Positions 25,375-33,134 of a DNA stretch of 64,000 nt are shown here, one piece after another. The translations under genes were made by a program, and so were the position numbers. The DNA is taken from the NCBI GenBank assembly GCA_964655005.1, contig CAZZKE010000005.1, forward strand, positions 1-64,000, written 5' to 3'. The DNA is from CAZZKE01 sp964655005 (GTDB taxonomy: Bacteria > Pseudomonadota > Alphaproteobacteria > Rhodospirillales > JABHCV01). Position 1 is the stretch's first letter. Each line of letters opens with the position of its first letter. The notes under the pieces were generated by a model, which was given only the letters and a program-made list of their open reading frames with translations, was not told where the DNA came from and ran no database searches.

Positions 25375-26469
25375 ATGAAGAAAATGTTTAAGTATTCAGC
25401 CTTCGCGATGCTGGGCGTTGCAGTTGCCGGCATGACTTCGGCGGCCGGGGCGGTCGAACTTAATGTCGTCTCATGGGGCGGCGCTTATACGGCCAGCCAG
25501 ATGAACGCCTACCACAAGCCGTACATGAAATTGCATCCCGACGTGAAAATCAATTCCATTGATTACAGCGGCGGTCTGGCCGAAATGCGCGCCCAGACGG
25601 AAGCCGGAAACGTAACCTGGGATCTGGTCGATGTCGTCCTGTCCGACGCCATCACCGGTTGCGACGAAGGCATGTTCCGGCCCATCGATATCGATAAGGA
25701 AATGGCCAAGGGCGCCGACGGCTCCCTGCCTTCCAAGGATTTTCTGGAAGGCACCCTGCTTTCGGAATGCTTCATTCCGCAAATTATCTATTCCACGGTT
25801 TTCGCATATCGCAGCGATGCCTGGGGCGGTAAGAAGCCGACAAAAATCGCCGACGTTTTCGATCTCAAAAACTTCCCCGGCAAACGGACCTTGCAAAAAA
25901 AGCCCATCAACAACCTGGAATGGGCGTTGATCGCCGATGGCGTTCCGCTGGACAAGGTCTATGAAGTGCTGGATACCGACGAAGGCAAGGACCGCGCCTT
26001 CAGGAAACTGGGGACCATCAAGAAAGACGTGATCTGGTGGACCGAAGGCGCCGTGCCGCCGCAGCTTCTGGCCGACGGTGAAGCGGTGTTCGGGACCGGC
26101 TACAACGGTCGCTGGTTCTCGGCCATTGCCGAAGAAAAGCAGCCGTTTTCCATGCTCTGGGATGGTCAGGTCCTGGATATCGATGGCTGGGCCGTTCCCG
26201 CCAAAGGCAAGCATATCAAGGACGTCATGAAGTTCCTGAAATTTGCCACCGACACCCAGCGGCTGGCCGATCAGGCAAAATATATTTCCTACGGTCCGGC
26301 TCGCAAGTCTTCCGGCCCGCTGGTTTCCAAGCACGCCACGCTTGGTATCGATATGGCGCCGCATATGCCGACCGCATACGCCGATCAGGGGTTCATGACC
26401 GGCTTCAAGTGGTGGGCCGATAACGGTGACGAAATGAACGAGCGTTTCGCCGCCTGGCTGCTGCAATAG
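25375..26469 (+). CDS. Spermidine/putrescine-type ABC transporter, substrate-binding protein
   Basis: 364 residues with a signal peptide cleaved near SAAGA-VELN and a PotD/PotF-type binding fold beginning VELNVVSWGGAYT. I choose the ATG at 25375, three codons into GTG-ATG-AAG-AAA after GGGAGAACAAAA; the GTG at 25372 is equally spaced and possible. The long reading frame upstream overlaps the ATPase stop and is not needed. A strong hairpin follows at 26489-26512, which would favour higher amounts of this protein than of the permeases. Confidence 0.88.
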   Translation: MKKMFKYSAFAMLGVAVAGMTSAAGAVELNVVSWGGAYTASQMNAYHKPYMKLHPDVKINSIDYSGGLAEMRAQTEAGNVTWDLVDVVLSDAITGCDEGMFRPIDIDKEMAKGADGSLPSKDFLEGTLLSECFIPQIIYSTVFAYRSDAWGGKKPTKIADVFDLKNFPGKRTLQKKPINNLEWALIADGVPLDKVYEVLDTDEGKDRAFRKLGTIKKDVIWWTEGAVPPQLLADGEAVFGTGYNGRWFSAIAEEKQPFSMLWDGQVLDIDGWAVPAKGKHIKDVMKFLKFATDTQRLADQAKYISYGPARKSSGPLVSKHATLGIDMAPHMPTAYADQGFMTGFKWWADNGDEMNERFAAWLLQ

Positions 26470-26488
26470 CGGCGGCTTTTTCGGTTAC

Positions 26489-26512
26489 GCGGGGCAGGGA
26501 GACCTGCCCCGC
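26489..26512 (+). terminator. Intercistronic hairpin between binding protein and permease
   Basis: Perfect ten-base stem GCGGGGCAGG with CCTGCCCCGC and a GAGA tetraloop, 20 bases after the binding-protein stop and 58 bases before the permease start. There is no T-run, so it is probably an attenuator or an mRNA-stabilising element rather than a full terminator. Such hairpins commonly raise the level of binding protein over permease. Confidence 0.7.
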
Positions 26513-26569
26513 CACCGGATTTTATGCTTACTGTGAATTTATATAAGTTGCTGTCACGAGGGGTTTGCA

Positions 26570-27832
26570 ATGGCCGGGCAAAATACCAAGGCTGAGGTTG
26601 TCTTAGCGGCCGACGGCACGCCGTTGAAATCCAGCCTGAACAGGGCCATGCGGAAGAACCGCATACGCGCCATATTGCTGGTTACCCCGTTGTTTTTATT
26701 TATTGCGTTTTCGTTTCTTATTCCCATTTTCAATATGATGATGCGCAGCGTCGATAACTGGCAGGTCGGCACCCTGATGCCGGAAACGTCGGCGGCGCTG
26801 GTGGACTGGGACGGCAAGGAAATTCCCGGCGAAGCGGTCTTTGCGGCCTTGGTCAGGGATTTGCAGGCCGGCGCCAAGTCCCGCGAAATCGGCAAGGTAG
26901 GGACCCGGCTGAATTACGAAAAATCGGGTATGCGCAGCCTGATTATCGGATCGGCCAGGAAATCGAAAAAACTGACCGAAGGGCCTTATAAGGAAAAGGT
27001 CCTGAAGATGCATAAAAAGTGGAATGACCTGGAAACCTGGATCGTCATCAAGCGCGATTCCGCACCCTATACCATCGGTTACTATCTGAACGCCGTCGAT
27101 ATGAAGTACGATAAAAGCGGCAATATCGTCAGGCAGGCCGAAAACCGCCGGATATACGGCAAGCTGTTCCTGCGCACCTTCGCGATCAGCCTGGCGATTA
27201 CGGTGATCTGCATTGTCCTGGCTTATCCCGTATCGTATTTGCTGGCGACGCTGCCGTTGCGCTATTCCAATTTGCTGATGATTTTCGTGCTGCTGCCGTT
27301 CTGGACCTCGCTGCTGGTGCGGACTACGGCGTGGATTGCGATGCTTCAGTCGCAAGGGGTGTTAAATGACCTGTTGGTCGCCGTCGGCCTGGTTAGCGAC
27401 GACAACAGGTTGCAGCTTATTCACAATATGACCGGCACGATTATCGCCATGACCCACATCCTGCTGCCGTTCATGGTGCTGCCGCTGTACAGCGTTATGA
27501 AGACCATCCCGCCCAGCTATATGCGTGCCGCCCTGTCATTGGGGGCTAATCCGGTGGTTGCGTTCGTGCGTGTGTATATGCCGCAGACCCTGTCGGGAAT
27601 TGGGGCCGGCAGTATCCTCGTGTTTATCCTGTCGATCGGCTATTACATCACCCCGGCCCTGGTCGGGGGGACCGGCGGCACCCTGATTTCAAATCAGATC
27701 GCCTACCATATGCAGTCGTCCCTGAACTGGGGGCTGGCGGGGGCCTTGGGGGCGATATTGCTGGCCTCGGTGCTGTTGCTGTATCTGCTGTATAACAAAC
27801 TCGTTGGTATTGATAATATGAGGCTGGGATAA
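26570..27832 (+). CDS. Spermidine/putrescine-type ABC transporter, permease 1 (PotB-like)
   Basis: 420-residue inner-membrane permease. The first helix (about 35-57) is followed by an unusually long, charged, mostly soluble segment (about 58-195) before the second helix at TFAISLAITVICIVLAYPV; classic PotB is about 290 residues. The remainder is a normal permease core with the ATPase-contacting loop MRAALSLGANPVVAF (about 320). By topology the insert faces the periplasm. It may help dock the binding protein. Four bases separate it from the next gene. Confidence 0.86.
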   Translation: MAGQNTKAEVVLAADGTPLKSSLNRAMRKNRIRAILLVTPLFLFIAFSFLIPIFNMMMRSVDNWQVGTLMPETSAALVDWDGKEIPGEAVFAALVRDLQAGAKSREIGKVGTRLNYEKSGMRSLIIGSARKSKKLTEGPYKEKVLKMHKKWNDLETWIVIKRDSAPYTIGYYLNAVDMKYDKSGNIVRQAENRRIYGKLFLRTFAISLAITVICIVLAYPVSYLLATLPLRYSNLLMIFVLLPFWTSLLVRTTAWIAMLQSQGVLNDLLVAVGLVSDDNRLQLIHNMTGTIIAMTHILLPFMVLPLYSVMKTIPPSYMRAALSLGANPVVAFVRVYMPQTLSGIGAGSILVFILSIGYYITPALVGGTGGTLISNQIAYHMQSSLNWGLAGALGAILLASVLLLYLLYNKLVGIDNMRLG

Positions 27833-27836
27833 CGTC

Positions 27837-28682
27837 ATGGCATTACCCCCCTACGCCGGACCGGTCGAGACGACCTGGTATTATACGTTCCGCCTGTTGT
27901 GCGCCATGATATTCATATTTCTTATTATCCCGATCCTTATCATCATCCCGCTTAGCTTCAATGTCGAGCCGTACTTTACCTTCACACCGGGCATGCTGGC
28001 CTTCGATCCGGAAGCCTATTCGCTGCGCTGGTACCAGGATTTTATCAACAATACCCAGTGGATTCATTCGGTAAAAAATAGCTTTATAATCGCCATTTCG
28101 GCGACAATTCTAGCGACCATACTGGGCACCCTGGCGGCGCTGGGATTAAGCAAACCGCACATGCCGTATCGCTCGCTGGTAATGGGGCTGCTGATATCGC
28201 CGATGATCGTGCCACTGATTATTTCGGCCGCCGGCATGTATTTTTTCTATTCGAGCATCGGCCTCGACCAGACTTATCTTGGCATCATTCTGGCCCACAC
28301 GGCGCTGGGTACGCCGTTCGTGGTGATTACCGTAACGGCGACCATGGTCGGTTTCGATCAATCGCTGACCAGGGCGTCGGCTAATCTGGGAGCCAACCCG
28401 ACGACGACGTTTTTCAAGGTTATCATGCCGTTGATTTTGCCCGGCGTGATTTCCGGGGCGTTGTTCGCTTTTATCACATCGTTCGACGAGGTGGTTGTCG
28501 TACTGTTTCTGGCCGGCTTCGAACAGCGTACCATTCCGCGCCAGATGTGGTCCGGGATTCGCGAACAGATCAGCCCCACCATTCTGGCCGTGGCGACCGT
28601 CCTGGTGTTCATTTCGATCGCCCTGCTGTCGGTCCTTGAACTGCTGCGGCGACGCAACGAACGGCTGCGGGGAATTGTCTGA
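27837..28682 (+). CDS. Spermidine/putrescine-type ABC transporter, permease 2 (PotC-like)
   Basis: 281 residues with about six membrane helices and the coupling loop LTRASANLGANPTTTFFKVI (about 178-197). The size and motif are typical of PotC. It forms a heterodimer with the preceding permease. The last base of its TGA stop is the first base of the usp start, so the stress-protein gene is translationally coupled. Confidence 0.88.
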   Translation: MALPPYAGPVETTWYYTFRLLCAMIFIFLIIPILIIIPLSFNVEPYFTFTPGMLAFDPEAYSLRWYQDFINNTQWIHSVKNSFIIAISATILATILGTLAALGLSKPHMPYRSLVMGLLISPMIVPLIISAAGMYFFYSSIGLDQTYLGIILAHTALGTPFVVITVTATMVGFDQSLTRASANLGANPTTTFFKVIMPLILPGVISGALFAFITSFDEVVVVLFLAGFEQRTIPRQMWSGIREQISPTILAVATVLVFISIALLSVLELLRRRNERLRGIV

Positions 28683-29128
28683 TGATCAGGCATATTGTGG
28701 TCGCCGTCGATGCCTCGCCGTCATCGGATAACGCCGTCGAGATGGCCGTCGATCTGGCCAGGTCCTATGGCGCTAAATTGAGCTTTCTCAACGTCATCCG
28801 CGACATGCAGTTACCCGAAAGCGTGCTGCGCATGGCCGAGGTCGAACATATTCAGGGGGCGCGCAGTGATGTCCTGCGTTTCGTCGGCGAAAAAACCCTG
28901 AAACAGGCCGAGCGAAAGGCCAGGGAGATCGACCCGAAGATGGAAATCGAGAAAAGGGTCGCGGTCGGCGATCCGGCCTCGGAAATTGCCGATTTTGCAA
29001 AAAAGACCAAGGCCGATCTGATAGTTATCGGCACCCGTGGCCATGGCGAACTGAAAGGCATGTTTCTGGGCAGCGTCTCGCGCAAGGTTTCCAATCTGGC
29101 CCAGGTGAATGTCATGATCGTGCGTTAA
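28682..29128 (+). CDS. Universal stress protein (UspA family)
   Basis: 148-residue single Usp domain. The ATP-binding pattern is present: IVVAVDASPSSDNAVEMA at the N-terminus and VIGTRGHGELKGMFLGSVS near residue 115, so it is probably the ATP-binding type. It is the last gene of the transporter operon; Usp domains tied to transporters sometimes regulate transport by adenine nucleotide level, but that is inference. Its stop overlaps the stop of the convergent gene by four bases. Confidence 0.9.
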   Translation: MIRHIVVAVDASPSSDNAVEMAVDLARSYGAKLSFLNVIRDMQLPESVLRMAEVEHIQGARSDVLRFVGEKTLKQAERKAREIDPKMEIEKRVAVGDPASEIADFAKKTKADLIVIGTRGHGELKGMFLGSVSRKVSNLAQVNVMIVR

Positions 29129-29886
29129 CTCGACATCAATTTGCCGAATCCGCTTATCTTCCCGTCATATCCAGCCAGCCGCATGGCCCGCCACAGCATC
29201 GCCTGATTACTGGTCAGGACCGGCTTGCCGAGCCGGCGCTCCAGTTCCGTGATGCAGTCGGTCGCCTGTAGCGCCGTGCATGACAGGAATATCGCCTGGG
29301 CGTTCTTGTGGTCGGCGGCAAGCGCCGCTTCGATAATTGCCGGAACCGGAATACGCCCGACGTCGATGTCGCTATCCAGATCAAAGGTCGATATTTTTTC
29401 GATGCCGACACCACCGCTTTCAATGAATTCCGCAATGGGTCGGTTGACGGCATCACGGTAGGGAGTGAGCAGGGCGATGCGCTCCACGGCCAAATGCTTC
29501 ATTCCGTCCATGGCGGCGGTGATCGGCGTGGTCACCGGCACCCCCGGTCGCCCGTCGGCGATACGCCGCATGACCCGGTCCGGGCCGATGGCGATACTGC
29601 CGGAAGTGCAGGCGAAGGCGATGGCGTCCAGTTTCACGCCGGGCAGGATGTCGCGGGCGGCCCGGGCCAGGCCGTCTTCCACGGCGGCCAGGTTTTCCAC
29701 GGTCATGGGGTTGTGATAGCTCACCCGGTTGACATATACCGCAATGCGGTCGCCCGGTATCAGGCGCGGCAGCAGGCGTTCCAGCGTCAGGTCGGTGCTC
29801 AGTAAAATCAGGCCAAGCAGTTTGCGCCCGCCGTCGGTTGCGTCCAACCGGTATTCGATATTGACGGGCCGGCTTTTCGGGGTCAT
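29125..29886 (-). CDS. Asp/Glu racemase-family protein, EutA/maleate-isomerase-like
   Basis: 253 residues with the two catalytic cysteines of the aspartate/glutamate racemase superfamily, in FACTSGSIAIG (about residue 93) and LSCTALQAT (about 203). The layout (LGLILLSTDLT, VYVNRVSYHNP, TPITAAMDGM, TSNQAMLWRA) recalls EutA, found in ectoine-utilisation clusters, and maleate isomerases. The substrate is unknown. It overlaps the HIT gene by four bases (ATGA). The EutA resemblance and the metal-free M24 enzyme 5 kb away fit catabolism of a compatible solute, but the rest of an ectoine pathway is not here. Confidence 0.75.
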   Translation of the reverse strand: MTPKSRPVNIEYRLDATDGGRKLLGLILLSTDLTLERLLPRLIPGDRIAVYVNRVSYHNPMTVENLAAVEDGLARAARDILPGVKLDAIAFACTSGSIAIGPDRVMRRIADGRPGVPVTTPITAAMDGMKHLAVERIALLTPYRDAVNRPIAEFIESGGVGIEKISTFDLDSDIDVGRIPVPAIIEAALAADHKNAQAIFLSCTALQATDCITELERRLGKPVLTSNQAMLWRAMRLAGYDGKISGFGKLMSS

Positions 29887-30284
29887 TCCAGCGCCCGCCC
29901 AAGTGTGGCTATGGTGCGCTGCAAGTCATCGTCCGGATAGTCCTGGTCGGGTAACGCCCCCCACACCGGACCCGGCCAGGCCGGATCGTTTTCGAAGCGG
30001 GCGATCACATGTACATGCAATTGCGGAACCATGTTGCCCAGGGCCGCTACGTTGATCCGGCTCGGCCTGTAAAGTTCTTCCAGCGCCCGCGAAGCGCGGG
30101 AAATTTCGGTCATCAAGGTCGCCGCTTCCGTCGTCGGCAGTTGGTGAATGCCGGTTATTCCATCCCGGGCCGGGACCAGGACAAGCCAGGGGTAATTGGC
30201 GTCTTTCATCAGCCGGACACGCGATAATTTCCAGCTTGTGATTTCGATGGTGTCGGCGGCAAGCCGGGGGTGCATGATAAACAT
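29883..30284 (-). CDS. HIT-domain protein
   Basis: 133 residues with the histidine triad QLHVHVIAR near residue 95, the active site of HIT nucleotide hydrolases and transferases. The middle histidine is the nucleophile in the family. It belongs to the short bacterial HIT proteins close to diadenosine polyphosphate hydrolases; the substrate is not determined. It is translationally coupled to the racemase-family gene downstream and diverges from the DUF1491 gene. Confidence 0.86.
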   Translation of the reverse strand: MFIMHPRLAADTIEITSWKLSRVRLMKDANYPWLVLVPARDGITGIHQLPTTEAATLMTEISRASRALEELYRPSRINVAALGNMVPQLHVHVIARFENDPAWPGPVWGALPDQDYPDDDLQRTIATLGRALE

Positions 30285-30375
30285 GAATCAATCATGCCAC
30301 TTGCAGTGTTTGGCCGATATCAAAATATGTTGTAAAGAACCTGCGGCATTGGCGAGTAGCGGACGGGAAACAAAA

Positions 30376-30720
30376 TTGGCCTGGACATCATCTAAAATCA
30401 AGGCCGGTATCTGGGTGCAGGCGCAGGTCCGGCTGTGCGATATAAACTGCATCCCCATCTTCGTGCGCCATAAAGGCGATGCCGATGCCGGCAGCATCCT
30501 GCTTAAGCTGGACCGGGGGATGAAGGGCTGTTCGGTGTTGTCCCAGGTCCGGGATCAGGATGGCGAACAGGCCTGGATGTATGGCGGCGGCGGCGAGTCG
30601 ATCGCCGATGCCGATGCCGAGGATTATATCAAACGCCAGATCGGGCGTGATCCGGACCTGTGGGTGATCGAAATTGAAGACCCGAACGACCGCTATGTTA
30701 TTGATGGCGCTATAATTTAG
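30376..30720 (+). CDS. DUF1491-family protein
   Basis: 114 residues, matching DUF1491 from KAGIWVQAQVRLCD to the end; the hallmark DADAEDYIKRQIGRDPDLWV is present near residue 80. The best start is the TTG at 30376, with GGGA seven bases upstream; longer in-frame extensions run into the divergent HIT gene leader and have no family support. The family is almost confined to alphaproteobacteria. Its function is unknown. Confidence 0.85.
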   Translation: MAWTSSKIKAGIWVQAQVRLCDINCIPIFVRHKGDADAGSILLKLDRGMKGCSVLSQVRDQDGEQAWMYGGGGESIADADAEDYIKRQIGRDPDLWVIEIEDPNDRYVIDGAII

Positions 30721-30809
30721 CTATCGCCTGTTCCAGATGCGACATTTTCCCATAGACAGATATCGGTTTCCGGTTTAATTGGAATTCTCGCTATTTGTAA
30801 CGTGGGAGA

Positions 30810-31784
30810 ATGTCGTTGGTCATTCAAACGGTCGATCAGCCGCTTCACAGGATTGCTTTTTTTATAGCGCCGAGTTTTTCCTTTGTCGCCTTTTCCTCGG
30901 CAATAGAACCCCTGCGGCTGGCCAACCGGGTGGCCAGCAGCAATCTTTACGGATGGGCCTGTTTCTCAACCGATGGCGGCCCGGCAATGGCCAGTAACGG
31001 CGTCAGCATCAACGTCGATGGCTCGTTTGACGATTGTCAGGGGTATCCTATCATTATCGTCTGCGGCGGCGCCGATATCCACAAGCAGATGGATCCGAAA
31101 ATGATATCCCGGTTGCGGCGGCTGTCCAGTCACGGTGCGACCCTGGGGGCGATCTGTACGGGCAGCCGAATCCTTGCCGAGGCCGGATTGCTGGACGGCT
31201 ACAAATGCACCATACACTGGGAAAACCTGAGCGGTTTTGGCGAGGAATTTCCGGATATCGAAGCCACCGATGATCTGTTTGAAATTGACCGCAACCGGTT
31301 CACCAGCGCCGGCGGGACGGCGGCGATGGATATGATGCTGCACCTGATTGCCTTGCATTACGGCCACGACACGGCGGCGTTGACCGCCGATCAGTTGATT
31401 CACCATCGCATCCGCGACGGCCACGAACACCAGCGCATGGCCTTGCGGACCCGCCTGAATGTCAGTCACCCGAAGTTACTGGCGGTTATTTCCTATATGG
31501 AGGAAACCCTGGAAGAGCCGGTCAGTTGTTCGGAACTGGCGAGCAGCGTCAATCTTTCAACGCGCCAGCTGGAGCGCCTGTTTCGTAAATATCTGCGCCA
31601 TGCGCCGACCCGTTATTATCTGGAACTCAGGCTCAGCCGGGCCAGATTCCTGCTGTTGCAAACCAGCCTGACGGTGCTTGATGTGGCCCTGGCCTGCGGT
31701 TTTGTCTCGGCCTCTCATTTTTCCAAATGCTACCGGGAATTCTTCGAGCGCACGCCTAGCGAAGAACGCCGTATTGTCACCTGA
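30810..31784 (+). CDS. GbdR-like transcriptional regulator (DJ-1/PfpI plus AraC domain)
   Basis: 324 residues: an N-terminal GATase1-like ligand-sensing domain (about 10-195, with GAICTGSRILAEAGLLDG) and a C-terminal AraC/XylS pair of helix-turn-helix motifs (about 215-320, with LSTRQLERLFRKYL and VALACGFVSASHFSKCYR). This domain pairing and the start AFFIAPSFSFVAFSSAIEPLRLAN resemble GbdR/CdhR, regulators of glycine betaine and carnitine catabolism in pseudomonads. It lies next to the corrinoid methyl-transfer operon and is the natural candidate for its activator. The effector is inferred, not shown. Confidence 0.88.
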   Translation: MSLVIQTVDQPLHRIAFFIAPSFSFVAFSSAIEPLRLANRVASSNLYGWACFSTDGGPAMASNGVSINVDGSFDDCQGYPIIIVCGGADIHKQMDPKMISRLRRLSSHGATLGAICTGSRILAEAGLLDGYKCTIHWENLSGFGEEFPDIEATDDLFEIDRNRFTSAGGTAAMDMMLHLIALHYGHDTAALTADQLIHHRIRDGHEHQRMALRTRLNVSHPKLLAVISYMEETLEEPVSCSELASSVNLSTRQLERLFRKYLRHAPTRYYLELRLSRARFLLLQTSLTVLDVALACGFVSASHFSKCYREFFERTPSEERRIVT

Positions 31785-31787
31785 CTT

Positions 31788-31830
31788 ATACCAAGGATCT
31801 CAATGGGTCCTTATCAGTGATCCTTGGTAT
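31788..31830. terminator. Bidirectional hairpin between convergent genes
   Basis: Perfect twelve-base inverted repeat, ATACCAAGGATC at 31788-31799 and its complement at 31819-31830, with a 19-base loop. It starts four bases after the regulator stop, and its far arm touches the MATE stop codon, so it can end transcripts from both sides. No long T-run follows. Confidence 0.6.
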
Positions 31831-33128
31831 TATTGGCCTATGCTTCGTTCAAGGGCCGGATAGCGCAACCCCAGAGTCACGCCACGGGCCATCATCAGCA
31901 CTATCAGCGACGCCCATAGTCCGTGATTGCCGAACACCGGAACCAGTATCGCCAGGGCGACGATATAGATGGCTACGGCCTGTAGCATGGCGTTGCGCAT
32001 GGCGGCGGCGCGGGTGGCGCCGATGAAAATACCGTCCAGTTGAAAACTCCAGACCGATATCAGTGGGCTCGCCACCGTCCACGGAAGGTAGTCCCGCGCC
32101 AGCAGGCGGATATTCGGGATATCGGTGATGATATCGATCATCAGGCCGCCGAACACCGCATAGAACAGGGCAAAAAAAGTTGCGAACCCAAGCGCCCACA
32201 GGCTTGATATCCTGACTGCCTGGCGAAATTCGGTCCGTTCACCGGCGCCGACGAAGCTTCCGGCCAGGGCCTCGGCGGCATGGGCGAAACCATCCAGGGC
32301 GTATGCCATGATGCTCTGGAAAATCAGCAATACCGCATTGGCGGCAAGCACCGTGTCGCCAATGCGCGCGCCGATGGAGGTGAAGGCGGCGAATGATAAT
32401 TGCAGGCCCAGGGTGCGGATGAAAATATCCCGGTTGACCGCCAGCAGGTGGGCCATGCGGGCGCCGTTCAGGATAGCTTTCATGTGCCACACCCCGCCGA
32501 TTCTGGTCAAATTGCGCCGCACCAGATGGCCGCCGATGGCAATCGCCCCGACTTCCGATATCAGGGTCGCCCATGCGACCCCCTCGACCCCCAGTTCCAG
32601 CCCGATCACGAACCATAAATCCAGGATGATATTTACGCCGTTCATGGCGACCTGCATGATCAGGGCCGATTTGGCGTCGCGAATGCCGATAAACCAGCCG
32701 ACCATGGCGTAATTCAGCAACGCCGCCGGGGCGCCCCAGACACGGATGTAATAGTAGTCGCGGGCCAGTCTTTCGACATCGTCGCTGGCGTCAAGCAGAA
32801 CGAACGCCAACTCGCCCAGCGGCCATTGCAGGACCGTCACCGCCATCCCCAGGGCCGCCGCCAGCACCGCCGCCCGCGCCAGCACCGCGCGCACTTCATC
32901 GGCATTGCCGGCGCCGAAGGCCTGGGCCGTAAAGCCGCCGGTGCCCATGCGCAGGAACCCGAAACCCCAGTAGATAAAGCTGATAATCAGCGAGCCGACG
33001 GCGATTCCGCCGATGTATTGTGCGCCGGGAAGATGCCCGACCACGGCGGTATCGACGGCGCCCAGCAACGGCGTCGAAACATTGGACAGGATAATGGGGC
33101 CGGCCAGACGCCAGACGTTGCGGTTCAT
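31830..33128 (-). CDS. MATE-family efflux transporter, DinF-like
   Basis: 432 residues with about twelve membrane helices in two repeats of six and the MATE opening WRLAGPIILSNVSTPLLGAVD. It belongs to the DinF branch by general pattern. Only six bases separate its start from the RACo stop, so it is probably the last gene of the corrinoid operon. Whether it moves a pathway compound or is simply carried along is unknown. A second, unrelated-looking MATE gene lies at 44292-45659. Confidence 0.88.
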   Translation of the reverse strand: MNRNVWRLAGPIILSNVSTPLLGAVDTAVVGHLPGAQYIGGIAVGSLIISFIYWGFGFLRMGTGGFTAQAFGAGNADEVRAVLARAAVLAAALGMAVTVLQWPLGELAFVLLDASDDVERLARDYYYIRVWGAPAALLNYAMVGWFIGIRDAKSALIMQVAMNGVNIILDLWFVIGLELGVEGVAWATLISEVGAIAIGGHLVRRNLTRIGGVWHMKAILNGARMAHLLAVNRDIFIRTLGLQLSFAAFTSIGARIGDTVLAANAVLLIFQSIMAYALDGFAHAAEALAGSFVGAGERTEFRQAVRISSLWALGFATFFALFYAVFGGLMIDIITDIPNIRLLARDYLPWTVASPLISVWSFQLDGIFIGATRAAAMRNAMLQAVAIYIVALAILVPVFGNHGLWASLIVLMMARGVTLGLRYPALERSIGQ

Positions 33129-33134
33129 ATGAGC

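Noticed and set aside
25471..26466. 331-codon frame on the minus strand
   Set aside because: It mirrors the binding-protein gene and reads as a shadow, with no family match.
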